Shown: positions 12,002 through 23,276 of the stretch, in pieces
How positions within the stretch are numbered: the first letter of the stretch is position 1
Layout of the letters: each line of letters opens with the position of its first letter
Assembly: GCF_910592395.1 (NCBI RefSeq)
Contig: NC_088312.1
Coordinates: forward strand, 18,235,292 to 18,299,291
Length of the DNA: 64,000 nucleotides
From: Lineus longissimus
Lineage: Eukaryota; Nemertea; Pilidiophora; Heteronemertea; Lineidae
Direction: 5' to 3'
Program-made: the position numbers and the translations under genes
The notes under the pieces: model-generated
Database searches by the model: none
What the model saw: the letters and a program-made list of their open reading frames with translations, nothing else
Told to the model about the DNA's origin: nothing

Positions 12002-12275
12002 ATTATATACCGTAGTACATGCGTATGTAATTTAAGTGGGTACGGACATTGGTTACGGGGACCTCAATTTCTGTCACTGCTGTAAAAGAAATCTAAGTCT
12101 CCCAGTAATCAAAGTCCTACCTTCCTTTTATATATATAGGAATCGTAGCCCAGGAAGGGAAGTCCGGTTAGGACAACCGTTCCCAAGAAATGGGGGCCCG
12201 TAGGGCCCCCATTCCTTGGGAACCAAGGTCCTACGGACCTTGGTTCCGGGCGGACTTGCATTTCTTTTACACCGG

Positions 12276-13306
12276 TCTCGTCCTGTCGCCCGGTAGTGGA
12301 AGGACGATCAGAATAACGCAATGAACTGCATTGGAGTCTACCAACGATATTAGGTTTATTACAGTACCTACATTTATTCCCTGCTCGGCTGAAGACGTCT
12401 TTTATTTGGCTGATGGCGACGCGAAATCGGAGACGACCAATCGAAAGAGAATGCTAAAATAAATGTCATTTCAGTTGATGGAGAGACCAAAGAAAAGCCG
12501 ATCCCTATATTGTTTGCTAATTTTCTTTGATGTCCAAAATGTAAATCAATTATTCCTGCACATAGTGATATATAAAGAGTAAAATGATACTGTAATTTTT
12601 AATGACTAGTGAACAAAATAAGCGCCTCGTTCTACTAAAATAACTGCCATGATTACATGCATGTTGTTTTAAGAGGAAATAATACGTTATATTCCCCCCT
12701 AATGAGTGTGTGTGTCATATCAATTCTTATAGTTTCAATTCTATAGAACCCAAAATAACATCCAGTATATATAAACAGGGGTAGGGGTGTTGGGGGGGGG
12801 GGGGGGGGGGGGGGGGGGCGGCCGAGATCCCCTTTGTGTTGCAAGAAACACTGGAACGCCGAAGATGCCATCATTTTACAGCCTTACAGCCGTATGATAT
12901 TACAGGGCGTCTCATAAAAGCGAAAAGGGGAGGGGGCTGAGAGAAATTGCCTTGAGAAGTCACCTCAAAATGTGGTCTATGCCGCGTGATTTCTAGCCAG
13001 CTACGGGTTTGAGGTCACCTGGAGATTACCATTCGTGGTACCCCTATACATGCCCTGCAGCCCTAGCCCCTACATTAAAAAAATGGAGGTTGTACACTGT
13101 AATCGGTTCTACTTAAAAATACTTCGGCATTTCATCAAGGAGGGTGTTGATTCATTTACCGAACCGATACAAACAAAGACGCACAACCGGCCTGCAACAG
13201 TGATTCAGCATCCTTGAATACCAGGGTCAGTTGTATGCTCGAGTCCTCCCTAAATAATAACCTGAACATGAATGAATAGATAACAAGTCGATCAAGAAAA
13301 AAAATT
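12276..13306. other. Tail of duplication unit 1, no gene seen
   Basis: Homologous to 21,136-22,383 and continuing to the unit junction at about 13,240-13,307. It contains a run of 27 G at 12792-12818 next to cggccg, which could form a G-quadruplex and is prone to assembly error. No coding exon is recognised. Confidence 0.5.
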
Positions 13307-14824
13307 GTGGTCGGTGCACTCCGGACTATCTAATTGACGAAAGATATCAGTTTGGTTTAATGTATCTTTCACTCGAAATTGTGGAAGTTTTGTCTATCAT
13401 CCCCATTCCCTCTGTCAAATATATACACTTGAAAGGTAATGATGAAATGCCCCCTCCCCCTCCCCAGCCCCTTTACACGTACAACACCATTAGCAAACAT
13501 GACCTCCGTCAACAGAAAATAGAGCCGCAAATATTCTTTGTCAGTTGAATCAATCCTCTCAGTATAATGAGATATGTACTTAAATATTGGCATTGCGATA
13601 TCATGAAAGAGAGATATGTCAGCGTATAGAATTAGAAATTAATAACGCGTAATAGCTTCATGGTATAGTATAGTATTATTAGTATAGTGAAGTGCAGAGC
13701 TGCTGAGGTATGTTGATCACTAACAAGCTTTTTGTCGTCCTGCGAACTCGTACCCTCATCAAAGACGTGAAACAAGTCACTGAGTCCTGGATTTACTAAT
13801 CAGACTGGTTGAGGTAAGCTACATATGTTTATTGATCTTTTGTAACTCTTCTCCAAAATACATCGAGAACCTCTGTTAGCTGGACACGCGCTCGACAAGG
13901 ACACTGATGCACCGTGAACACGTAAGGAGAGGTCAAACAGGTCCAAAGGGGTGAGATTATTCCATACATTTTCAACTGCTCGAGCCAAACATTGTTAGGC
14001 CCAAATGAGATTTTCGGGGGCGGGGCAGTTGCGCAATTTCGGCATCCAACAGGGCCAATTTCTCCCCACACAAGGCCAATTTTACACATCTAACGGTTCA
14101 CTATTGCAGTTAATTTCCTGATTGAACATGTGTAAAACCAAAAAGGGCGGCATTTGTCAGTTCCAGAGGCTGTACGACACACCGCGCTGATGACTGCATA
14201 GCCATAAAAGAGTAGGATGCCCTGGGTGCAATGGCGCAAAGGCCTTGAGCCTCTGGCCGGGCAGCAGGAATGCACCCAAAGTTAGAAAGTTAATTTTTTT
14301 CGGGGGGTAAGTCGCTCTGGATAATTTGTCTTGCATGCCTATCGCTGCATTTCTATAGGGAATCACTTGAAATATAGGCCCTTCCCACATTTCCGTTTCA
14401 CTCTTGCTGTTTTCGTGTGTGAAGACGATGTATCCGCTATCCTGGTTTGTGTAGTGCCGGACAGGATTATCCGCAGGATGTTCTCCGCGGAAGGCATGAC
14501 GGAGGACATAAGGCCTAGATAATGACAGACGTTTATCACTGATCCACTAGGGAGACGAACGTATTTTTGCCGCGGCAGCGACCGCGCAGAACACTTTTGT
14601 GGAACCAGGTCTTATGTATTGGCTCAGTGTCGAGTTGTGATGATTTCATTTTCATTTCAAACTTCTGGTGATTACAAGTTAGCGCATCTTATTTCGTGTT
14701 CCAGAGACTACTGCCAAAAAGAAGGACCTCTGCTGAACCACAGACTACTCATTAAGTATTTTGACAAGCCCATGGCTGAACAAACCAGAAATAAAGAATA
14801 TACATTATTGCAGGTTTGAATAAC

Positions 14825-17800
14825 ATGACCAGCTTCAGGTATGTACGGACTATCATAGGCCTAAGTCTCTACCTCACCCGAACCGTATGGGGGTCCCGCA
14901 AACGCGAGATTTTTGTCGCAGCGATAAGATCATCATTCTCCCGTCTACGGCTGCGGTTTGTCGCACAAAATCACAAAAAAGTCCACGGGCATAAGGTGTA
15001 GTGACCGCGCCATGATATCCAAAGTACCAAGACACGTCTCGATCAACGCTGGCATAGCTACTATTTTTCTGTGCCCGATGTGCCTCTCCAAGTTCGATCC
15101 CGGGAACTTTGAAATCAACCTCGAGCCTTTCTTGCAAACGACCGATCTTACGTGTGCGAGGGGTACACTCCGGACGTAGTGGACCGGCCACGTCAGGATG
15201 ACGCAATGGACTGCCCCCGGGAGTCTAGCGAGGGGGAGGATACGACTTTCACGGGTTTTTCGAGGATGCCGCACTTGTAGTGGGTGATTTTAAGTTCCGA
15301 CTCCGACTCGCCCTGTCATATAGTGATGCCTTTGACTTTGCTAAAGCGAAGAACATTTTCAAATATTCTTACACCAAATCTTAATACACAGGAACATTTG
15401 AAAATTCTAATCCAGACAAGGCAGAAATGATAAAATCGTATTCCAAGTCGGGGGCAGCAACTTGTACGACAACATTATCAGCGACTTGTGAGACAAGACC
15501 ACCATTGAATATTCAAAGGTTGGAGTGTCCAGACCTATCAATTAGACGCCAGTATGTTTTTAACTGTCAAGTGCATATTTGGAGAGGTATTGAAAAGATA
15601 TTTGGTATAGCAAGTCTACAGATATAAAGAAAGTATTTGATGAACAAATTAATGTTGATTTTTACTGATTTGGCACCAGGGGCGTGTTTTGAGATTTTTC
15701 TGCCAGTTGGCTGAAAAGAGTGGAAATATCAACGTCTGTCCAATTTGTCGATTATGAAAAAATTCCCGAGGTCAACTACCAGTTAACATTTCACCATTTA
15801 CTTGCCCGACTGCTGAAAGGGTGATAAATCAATATTGGTCTTGTCTCCATTGTACACACTTCCAATGATAAGTCGAAAATTCATCTTTAACTACTATACA
15901 TGTAGGACCGAAAGACAGCCGAGGAGTTCTTCCGCGGCGCGACCGCAGCGGGAAACTGCACTTCTCGGTGAACAGATGAACGAATGAATTGATGTCAATG
16001 TCTCGCGTTTTAACGTAACTGCCATAATTTTGTCAGAGGAAAAGATTCATTCACACATTAAAATGCTTTATTTTATTTCAGATCTAACGTATACCTCCGC
16101 CTGTTCGCTCCAGTGCTTGTGGTGATTACCATCTACCTTCTAGTCTATCGAAGAAGGCTCATCAGCGGTTTGACAAAGAAATACGTCTTCACTGAAAAGT
16201 CAGACGTCATCGTCGAATTGAAAAATGGTAAGGTGGATAGCACTTAGAATCATAAAGTAATAAACATAAAGGTCTCACTCACGTAATTGGGCCGTTTTCT
16301 TCAGATAATTATAAAGCAACCAGTCTTATCTTATGAAACTTCACCTTTTTGATGAAAACCCACACTAATGGTTGTTACTTATAGCTAGACCCAAAGTACC
16401 AATCCACCATAGTTAACATCATTGGCGCCAAAAACCTTATTTTATGTAAGTTTTCTTATAGCGTCAAGAATGTGCCGAAATCTCCCAGACATTCTACTAC
16501 CAGATACAAGCATAAGAGTCCCATCCTCGGTAATGCCCGACAATATCAAATACATCATTTTCCCTTCAGATTCCTTGGCAGAAATGCTTACAGATTCCTC
16601 ATCCTAAAAAAGCTAGTATAATGTAATAGAAAAACTGGATTCCCACAAAAATGGAGTGGGATCCAGCCAAGGCAACGTTTAAAAAAACCCGACTATACTT
16701 TATTGCCGGTGTAATGTTTTTGAGTGTTTCTGTTTTTGAGTGTTTCCCCTCATTGTTTGGGAACGCTCAAAAATAGATTGACGAGTTTTTCTGTGTATCC
16801 CCCCTATTGAAAAGTCATGGTCTCTCTAGCTGCCTATTGTTTGGAAACACTGAAACATGGGGAACAACCACAGATGTTACACCGGCACAGGCCCTCGATC
16901 AAAGTGGCAACCACATAAATTGTCTCAAAGTATTCACATGGCGATCTGAACCTTGTGTTCTATTTCCAACAATTAGGGTTGAGATCGCCATTTCCTGGCT
17001 ATGAGACTCGACGAAAATCTTCACCCTAACATGAAAGCCTTGTTGATTCAATGTTTAGTATACTGGAATTTCGATCTGATGGTCACGGGTTCGACTCCCC
17101 GTGATTCCACTACATTTTTGCTCTTTTTTTCTCTTCATTTCGTCTCGATCGATCCGGATCAGTTTACATTGTGACCTGGTCTGCTCTGGTCTGATGTACA
17201 TACTTACGTCATTACAAGACTGACGTCTAAGGTAGGCCGTAGTGGACATAAATGCCGATTTATGCTCTAGAATATAATTTTTTGTGTTCTAGAACATAAT
17301 TTGACCAATAGGAAAACAGGAATATTGTTCTAGACCGTTCATCAACCAATCACTGGCCAGGAATAATGCTCTAGAACATAAATCAGCCAATCACAGTTCG
17401 GGATTCTGTACTAGGCTATTAATGGTCTAGAACATAAGTCAAGACCATTATTCCTGGCCAGCGATTGGTCGATTAATGGTCTAGAACAGAATTCCTGTAC
17501 TGTGATTGGCTGTTTTATGTTCTAGAGCATTATTCCTGGCCAGTGATTGGTTAATTAATGGTCTAGAACGGAATTCCTGTGCTGTGATTGGCTGATTTCT
17601 AGCACACAAATAATTATGTTCTAGAACATAAATCGGCATTTATGTCCAGAACGGCCTACCATACACGTCTTTCATGACGTCGTGAGCGATCTGATCTGAT
17701 CTGGTCTGGTTGGGTTTGGTCCCGTGTAAACGGCTCTTATAGCATCATCAACCACTTACACCGACCACTTTCAGTCAACTAAATTCACTCCTCAACCCTG

Positions 17801-18671
17801 CTACATTGACTTAACAATCAGTAAGCTTACTACCATAACAAACGCATTCTCTCTCTGTGCAGTAAATGGAAAGAGAACCGAAGAGTTCCCTCGGCTGTAC
17901 GAAGTGCCAAAATGTGATCCACAAGTCAACAAAACCGTCCCCACTGCCGTCTGCAGACTGCTTGGTGCTAACATTGACGACGAGGAGCGACGGACGTATC
18001 TCCGTATGTTGTCCTACTTCGAGGGCCTGGCAAAGAAGCGCAACTGGACATATTTCATGATGTTTGGGACACTCCTCGGATCGTGGCGACATCACGGGTT
18101 CGTGCCTTATGACATGGACGTGGATCTATACATTGATTACAAATACCGCAAGGATATCATCAATATAATGGAAGAGCAGACGAGATTTGTCCCAAAACAA
18201 ATGGTGTCGGATTCCATTAAAATCTACGATTCCAAACACATCGTGGGTGGGGCGTACTACCCGAATGTTGGACGTTGGTGGGCGCCAGACCTCGATTGCT
18301 TCTTCTATAAACAGGACGCGACTCACATTTTCCGATCAGACGAACCGGGGTCTTTTGTCATGAAAAAGACAAATGTTTTCCCGCTTCAGTTGAGGCCGTT
18401 TGAGACCCTTGAATTGCCAGCTCCAAGGAATGTTTTGCAAAGCTTAGTTGATCAGTACGGAAATACATCCATCTGTAAGCGGTACGCTAGATCTTATAAA
18501 CCCGTGGAGTGCCGGGAATTACGCCGGTACATCCCGTTTGTTTACAGAGTGTTTAAAGATGGACAGATGGAAGAAAGGCTAATTCTGGACAAACGCCTCC
18601 TTCAGGTCAAGTTAGTGAAAGAGTTGAAAAGTAGCTTGACCAGGGATCCCTTTACTCTGCAGGGACAATAA
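14825..18671 (+). CDS. LicD-domain type II membrane protein, copy 2
   Basis: Exons 14825-14838, 16082-16227 and 17863-18671 join in the same phases as copy 1 and encode 322 residues. The order is short basic N-terminus, one membrane anchor (about 9-27, here with a proline in FAPVLV), then the lumenal LicD domain with GTLLGSWR and the DMDVDL metal site intact. Exon 3 differs from copy 1 at only 8 of 809 bases, and only one change alters the protein, while the introns differ by small indels and whole insertions. That contrast suggests purifying selection or gene conversion on the coding exon. A Golgi glycan-modifying transferase is the family-level inference; the substrate is unknown. Intron 2 is longer than in copy 1 because of an extra insertion. 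Confidence 0.85.
15490..15847. mobile_element. MITE with GAGACAAGACCA ends, in LicD intron 1 (unit 2)
   Basis: Paralogue of the element at 2963-3319, at the same site, with gagacaagacc and ggtcttgtctc ends. It was duplicated with the block rather than inserted again. Confidence 0.7.
16710..16881 (-). mobile_element. CCGG-flanked MITE, inverted relative to unit 1
   Basis: A 172-bp copy flanked by CCGG at 16706-16709 and 16882-16885. It occupies the same intronic CCGG as the pair at 4300-4662 but in the opposite orientation (here starting TGTAATG and ending GATGTTACA). Flanking sequence on both sides matches unit 1, so the site is the same. Confidence 0.8.
17050..17112 (+). repeat. tRNA-like fragment in unit 2 insertion
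   Basis: A-box-like TAGTATACTGG followed by a B-box GGTTCGACTCC within tcacgggttcgactccccgtga, whose arms pair perfectly. This T-arm-like hairpin and A box suggest a SINE head or tRNA pseudogene. It is absent from unit 1. Confidence 0.5.
17161..17732. mobile_element. Palindromic MITE rich in CTAGA motifs (LicD copy 2 intron 2)
   Basis: About 570 bp with ends GTTTACA/TGTAAAC and long, imperfect inverted arms. The inner arms starting GTAGGCCGT and GACATAAATGCCGATTTATG mirror each other closely. The centre holds about ten copies of a ttctagaac-like palindrome (two are exactly GTTCTAGAAC) alternating with ccaatcac or gtgattggc boxes. It is part of the roughly 0.85-kb insertion missing from unit 1. 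I see no convincing target duplication. Confidence 0.65.
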
Positions 18672-19566
18672 GGGCATCCAGGCTCCCTATGGTGTGTATC
18701 ACTAATGACCAATAGGGGCAAAAACAAACCCAATTGGCGTCTAACCGTAGTGGCACGCAAAAACGCTCATCTCGCCTTGGAAGTTCTCTTTTGAGAATAA
18801 CACCTCCAAGTGCAGAGTGAACGCCAAAGAGGCTCCGCATTACTAATTGACCAATCAGCTTGATCGCTTAGGAAAGCAGCACTTTAAGAAATCAGTGCGT
18901 GGTCTCACTATCCTGTAGGGGCGCTATCTGTGCAATCAGAATGTAGTTTCTATGATATCATGAATTAAAAGTGTTTCTGGCGAACATTCTGATGGACTAT
19001 AAGCTTCATATGATCACCGGCGTGGATTTGGGGATCCAATTAACCCGCCGAGCCGTGAAACGTGGTGGACGCGTGAAATTCAGACAAAAACGACCCCAAA
19101 AACTTCAGACCCCCAAACTCTATAATTATCATGGTCATGACCTGTCAAAAATTCTATGGATTTATGCCCTGGGTGAGGTCTTTCTGCCCTGCAAATATTA
19201 GGTTCGAGTGAGATATTGGGAAAAAGATATGGCAGTTGATGTCTAAAGTAAAATGGCTTAAAATCTATTAGTGGTGTGTTGCTAAAAAGAAGACAACAGA
19301 AATGACCTTGCCTTCTAGAAAGGCTTTGACGGCGCCTGACTGATTTTACAGTAGTATTTTTGACGTATGGGGAGTTTCTACGATCTTGATCGACATTTAT
19401 ACATCGGCACAAACCATGGTAGGCTTATTTTAGCCTACCAGATGGTCTGCATATTATGTTGACGGTGTATAGATAAAGTATACATTATCGTTTCGTTTGG
19501 CTTTCGGTAATACTTAGTGTCTTTTTGCCATTGTTTACGTTACCGCTGTCCGAGTCCTTGGTCTGG

Positions 19567-20640
19567 CTAATTAGAGGGCCTAGAAGACCCCCTGTGAAGA
19601 AAACTGCCGATGATAGTGGGGTAACAGCATAGTCTTGAAGGAAATGACAAAGCATTCTTAAAAAAATCCATTAAATTTCTTCTAAATTTTCCACCACTCA
19701 AACAGTATAAAAAGAAGTTCACAGATTGGTTGCAGAGTTGACCAAACACACCAATCTTGTAGTGAAGGTTACGTATTGCAATTAATTCAGCCGATAGGTA
19801 GAGGTCGCGTAGGACCATATCCCACGTGACAACGTAAATACCGTAGGGAAATACTAAAGCGAGGAACATGAAGGTAACGCCTAAAAGCATCTTGGTGACT
19901 GAACTGTCCTCCTCAGTCTTTGAGATATTTGTCTTGTTGTGACAGGCGTTGAGATGTCTTTTCTCACGGCTGCGGTTGAACAGTGACGTCACGATGGCAA
20001 TGTTAAAAAATGCCAGGAGAAACCAGGGGAAATAGATGTAAGTGATAGCGTGTACTGTCTCGTATATTTCTATATACTCATCATACGTTGGGTAAGCGTT
20101 GACACAGTGAAATCTAGGGTTGTTTGGGTCATGCGAGTAGCGACGAAAAATCAAGTTTGGCGACGACCAAACGGAAAAGGTAACGAAATTGCTGATAAAG
20201 AAGAATTTTGCTGTACGAAACGTACACCAGATAGCGCTCTTTAGAGGAAAAACTACTGCGACAAAGCGGGTGAAGGTCACATAGGTTAACGTCCAGTTTG
20301 ATTGCTGGACTATAAGCATGATGCCGGTGAAGAAAAACATGCAGTACCCATCTCCGATGTTGAGACGGACATCCGGCGACAATCTAGACCAGATGTACGT
20401 CGTTGACATCGTACACAGGATCAGGAAGTCATAGATTGCGAGCATGCGCAGACAGAAACAACTGCAGACATTTCGGTAGTCCTTCCGGCTCATTGTCAAT
20501 ATTGATAAACTATTGTTGATGATTCCGCATGTTATGACTACCGGGGTTAAAACGACGTCTAATAACCAGCCAGCGAAATCCAAGCAGTTCGTCTGCCGCG
20601 ACATCTCTCTTGACGTGGCCGCCATTATCATGGCGGCCAT
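19567..20640 (-). CDS. Rhodopsin-like (class A) GPCR, probably peptide receptor type
   Basis: An intronless 357-residue receptor. Helix 1 is about 26-48 (N42/N43 in GIINNSL), helix 2 about 66-84, C100 can pair with C179 of loop 2, and the helix-3 end is TRF at 124-126 in place of DRY. A proline lies in helix 6 (FPYG), and the helix-7 motif is NFFLY (308-312) where most receptors have NPxxY. The layout resembles invertebrate peptide-type orphan receptors; the ligand is unknown. Start candidates are M1, M4, M6 and M13; the first is given, and M13 would leave a more usual short N-terminus. The gene is convergent with LicD copy 2. It is the intact member of a pair whose other copy is a pseudogene. 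Confidence 0.8.
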   Translation of the reverse strand: MAAMIMAATSREMSRQTNCLDFAGWLLDVVLTPVVITCGIINNSLSILTMSRKDYRNVCSCFCLRMLAIYDFLILCTMSTTYIWSRLSPDVRLNIGDGYCMFFFTGIMLIVQQSNWTLTYVTFTRFVAVVFPLKSAIWCTFRTAKFFFISNFVTFSVWSSPNLIFRRYSHDPNNPRFHCVNAYPTYDEYIEIYETVHAITYIYFPWFLLAFFNIAIVTSLFNRSREKRHLNACHNKTNISKTEEDSSVTKMLLGVTFMFLALVFPYGIYVVTWDMVLRDLYLSAELIAIRNLHYKIGVFGQLCNQSVNFFLYCLSGGKFRRNLMDFFKNALSFPSRLCCYPTIIGSFLHRGSSRPSN

Positions 20641-22400
20641 CTTGCCGTGACAATATTCTCAAAGTAACAAACACCCTTTACCGCAATGTTCTTTCGGCTC
20701 TTCCACAGCAACCGGCATCATTCAAAAAAAGGTATCCCTGTCTCCCCTTTAGGCATACGAAAATACAATTGTATATCATATTCCTGTTCCAGGGCGTCGA
20801 AGACGCAGATTATTTTGTGTACTCGGAGGCCGATGGTAATGATACTGGTATTTTTTGTCGAGAAAAGAGATTGAATTTACGAATAATTTTAATCATCGCT
20901 TAGCCCTTCCTCCATTCTGTCATTTCAAAATAAATGTATGTCCAAAGTCGGAAGAATGCTACGCAACAAGTCGTGGCCTCGACTAAGATTGGTCCGATGT
21001 GGGGACAAGGGAAGCAATCTCTTTTATTTTCTCAGTTGAAGAGGCCCTGTCGGTTGGCCTGATAATATTTCCTTTACTGCTGTCATCCGCATTCAACTCT
21101 CAAAGATTACACTTCCGGACGCAATAGTATACCGGTCTCGTCCTGTCGCCCGGTAGTGGAAGGACGATCAGAATAACGCAATGGACTGCATTGGAGTCTT
21201 AACAACGATATTAGGTTTATTACAGTACCTACATTTATTCCCTGCTTGGCTGAAGACGTCTTTTGGCTGATGGCGACGCGGAATCGGAGACGACCAATCG
21301 AAAAGAGAATGCTAAAATAAATGTCATTTCAGTTGATGGATAGACCAAAGAAAAGCCGATCCCTATTTTGTTTGCTAATTTTCTTCGATGTCCCAAATCA
21401 ATTATTTCTGCGCATAGTGATATATAAAGAGTAAAATGATACTGTAATTTTTAATGACTAGCGAAACCAAAATAACGCCTACACGAAAATAACTACCGTG
21501 ATTACATGTAGGTTGTATCAAGAGGAAATAATACGTAATATTTTTTACCCCTTATGAGTTGTGTATTAAAACAGGGGTGTGTATGTTTTGGGTGTGGGAG
21601 AGGGGGTCTGAATACACGTAGAAATTCCCTGGAGTGGGGAAATTTTTAAAAAAAGCGACCATGATCACGAGACCATACTTGTCACTTTGACAAGCACTTT
21701 TCACAGATGCCCGTAATTCATCGCTAGGAGTTCGTCGCATTCCTGGCAAACACATTTCGATGCTTTTTTCTGGCAGGGGGTAAACATCATGTTAAAGGAA
21801 ACTACAGGCTTGAGCCAGACAAGTCAGATTAAATTACATTAAATTGTCGATAGGGGTCTCTAGCATATCAGAGTATAGATCGGCACTACGCATGTGAGAG
21901 GAATATTTTTTATCACTACGTCACACCGGACTGGTTCCCCGAATCCTCTGTAGGCTATCTATATTCAGGACCGTAGCTCGAGGCAGAAAGGGACGGGCTG
22001 GGAGCAAATGCCTTGAGTAGTCACCTCAAAATGTGCTCTATGCCCCGTGATTTCGAAATCTAGCCGGCTACAGGCCTGATATAGGTAACCTGGAGATTAC
22101 CATTTGTGGTATGTGTCCCCAGACTGGCCTGGCCCACTGGACATCATAGTGGATCGGAGCCTATTCGACTAAAAAATGGACTACCCCTGACCTCTACATT
22201 TAAAAAAAATGGGAGGGTGTACTGTAATCGGTTCTACTTAAAAATACTTCGACATTTCATCAAGGAGAGTGTTGATTCATTTATTTAATACCCGATAAGA
22301 AAGACGCACAACCGGCCGCCTGCAACGCAATCGCGGTCAGTGATTCAGCATCGTCGAATATCTGGGTCAGTTTTATGCTCCTCCCCTCGCACACATCACT
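20641..22400. other. Downstream part of duplication unit 2, no gene seen
   Basis: This holds the GPCR 5' flank and the empty Ginger site (CCGG, 21132-21135), then sequence matching 12,276-13,240. No coding exon is recognised. Confidence 0.5.
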
Positions 22401-22641
22401 GACACTTATACATAAGCTCGGTAAGAGCCGAGTGAAAGCTCAGGATACACGGTGATTCAACCACCTGCAAAAAGATGGAAACAGCGGCGACCAGTGAACC
22501 AATATTTTATTTATAACGACAACAACGCCGATCGGTTGCGACAGCAACCAATTTTTTCAAGCACGTGGTTATGTTCTAAAGTCGAATTTCCCGCTTTGTC
22601 AAGTTGGCGCGTGGTGGATATCGGAGAAACTCCCGTGGAAG
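22400..22641 (+). other. Candidate non-coding first exon of a host gene
   Basis: The sequence is richer in GC and CpG than its surroundings and ends at a strong donor, GTGGAAG|gtgagta. Its only ATG frame closes quickly, so it would be a 5' UTR exon. It lies just outside the duplicated block and immediately before a MITE. Assignment as an exon is inferred from the donor and composition only. Confidence 0.3.
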
Positions 22642-22648
22642 GTGAGTA

Positions 22649-22828
22649 CAGTAGAACCTCTCTATTAAGGACACCCTTGGGACTGACCAGAGGTGTCCTT
22701 AATAGAGAGGTGTCCTGATTAGAGAGGTCAAATTATGGAAACCACCATTTTGGGACCAAAACTAGTGCCCTTAATAGTAGAGAGGTTGTCCTTAATAGAG
22801 AGGTGTCCGCTAAGGGAGGTTCCAGTGT
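22649..22828 (+). mobile_element. Pogo-like MITE, locus 1
   Basis: Starts CAGTAGAACCTCTCTATT and ends with an inverted GGAGGTTCCAGTG. Internally it repeats the module ccttaatagagaggt. Family traits: about 180 bp, CAGTRGAACCTC ends and TA target duplications, as in pogo/Tc1-mariner elements. Confidence 0.8.
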
Positions 22829-23062
22829 ACATAACTGTTATGTTAGATATTGGTGTGTTTGAGCCAGTGATGTTTGTAGTAAATTTCCACGACAATGTAC
22901 TTTATATATACTTAGGCTACAGTTTATTCGCTTAATCGTTATCATGGTACAGCGGGTAGCCTATGCTCCCTTGCCTTGGCTTGAGATAATCAACCCCTCA
23001 CTCACCCCTCTGGCCACACGAACTGGCCATCAGTTGGTCCAAATTATATACTATTACATGTA

Positions 23063-23276
23063 CAGTAGAACCTCTCTATTAAGGACACCCTTGGGACTGA
23101 CAGGTGCTGTCCTTATTAGAGAGGTGTCCTGATTAGAGAGGTCAAATTGAATGGAAACAACCAATTTGGGACCAAAACTAGTGTCCTTAATAGAGAGGTT
23201 GTCCTTAATAGAGAGGTTGTCCTTAATAGAGAGGCTGTCCTTAATAGGGAGGTGTCCGCTAAGAGGGGTTCTACTG
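23063..23276 (+). mobile_element. Pogo-like MITE, locus 2 (internally expanded)
   Basis: TA-flanked at both ends (TA|CAGTAGAACC...TTCTACTG|TA). It is 214 bp instead of about 180 because the inner module gtccttaatagagaggttg is repeated three to four times. Confidence 0.85.

Larger units (their letters stand above)
8056..12271 (-). mobile_element. Ginger-type DNA transposon, 4,216 bp
   Basis: The ends are inverted: TGTAAAAG at 8056 and CTTTTACA ending at 12271, flanked by CCGG at 8052-8055 and 12272-12275. The paralogous position in unit 2 reads through an uninterrupted CCGG (21132-21135), which proves the boundaries and the 4-bp target duplication. Inside is a multi-exon integrase-like transposase on the minus strand. 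As I recall the family, Ginger1 elements have Gypsy-integrase-like transposases, inverted repeats and 4-bp duplications. It inserted after the tandem duplication. Subterminal parts are rich in repeats of the type aggaatctaagtcc. Confidence 0.9.
391..13240 (+). repeat. Tandem segmental duplication, unit 1
   Basis: Left member of a head-to-tail duplication. Homology with unit 2 starts at the shared stretch gtggtcggtg...cactccg and runs through the LicD gene, the GPCR and the downstream spacer to about 13,240. Subtracting the 4.2-kb Ginger insertion, the unit is about 8.6 kb. The transposon insertions that differ between units show they have been separate long enough for several independent integrations. 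Confidence 0.9.
13307..22383 (+). repeat. Tandem segmental duplication, unit 2
   Basis: Right member of the duplication, about 9.1 kb, in the same orientation as unit 1. It begins with the same sequence as unit 1 (gtggtcggtgcactccg) and loses similarity after about 22,383. It lacks the Ginger element, so its CCGG at 21132-21135 is the empty target site. It carries an extra insertion of about 0.85 kb in LicD intron 2 (about 16,967-17,822). Confidence 0.9.

Noticed and set aside
8056-12271. LTR retrotransposon, given the integrase domain
   Set aside because: The ends are inverted rather than direct repeats, there is no reverse transcriptase or gag, and the target duplication is CCGG; a Ginger DNA transposon fits better.
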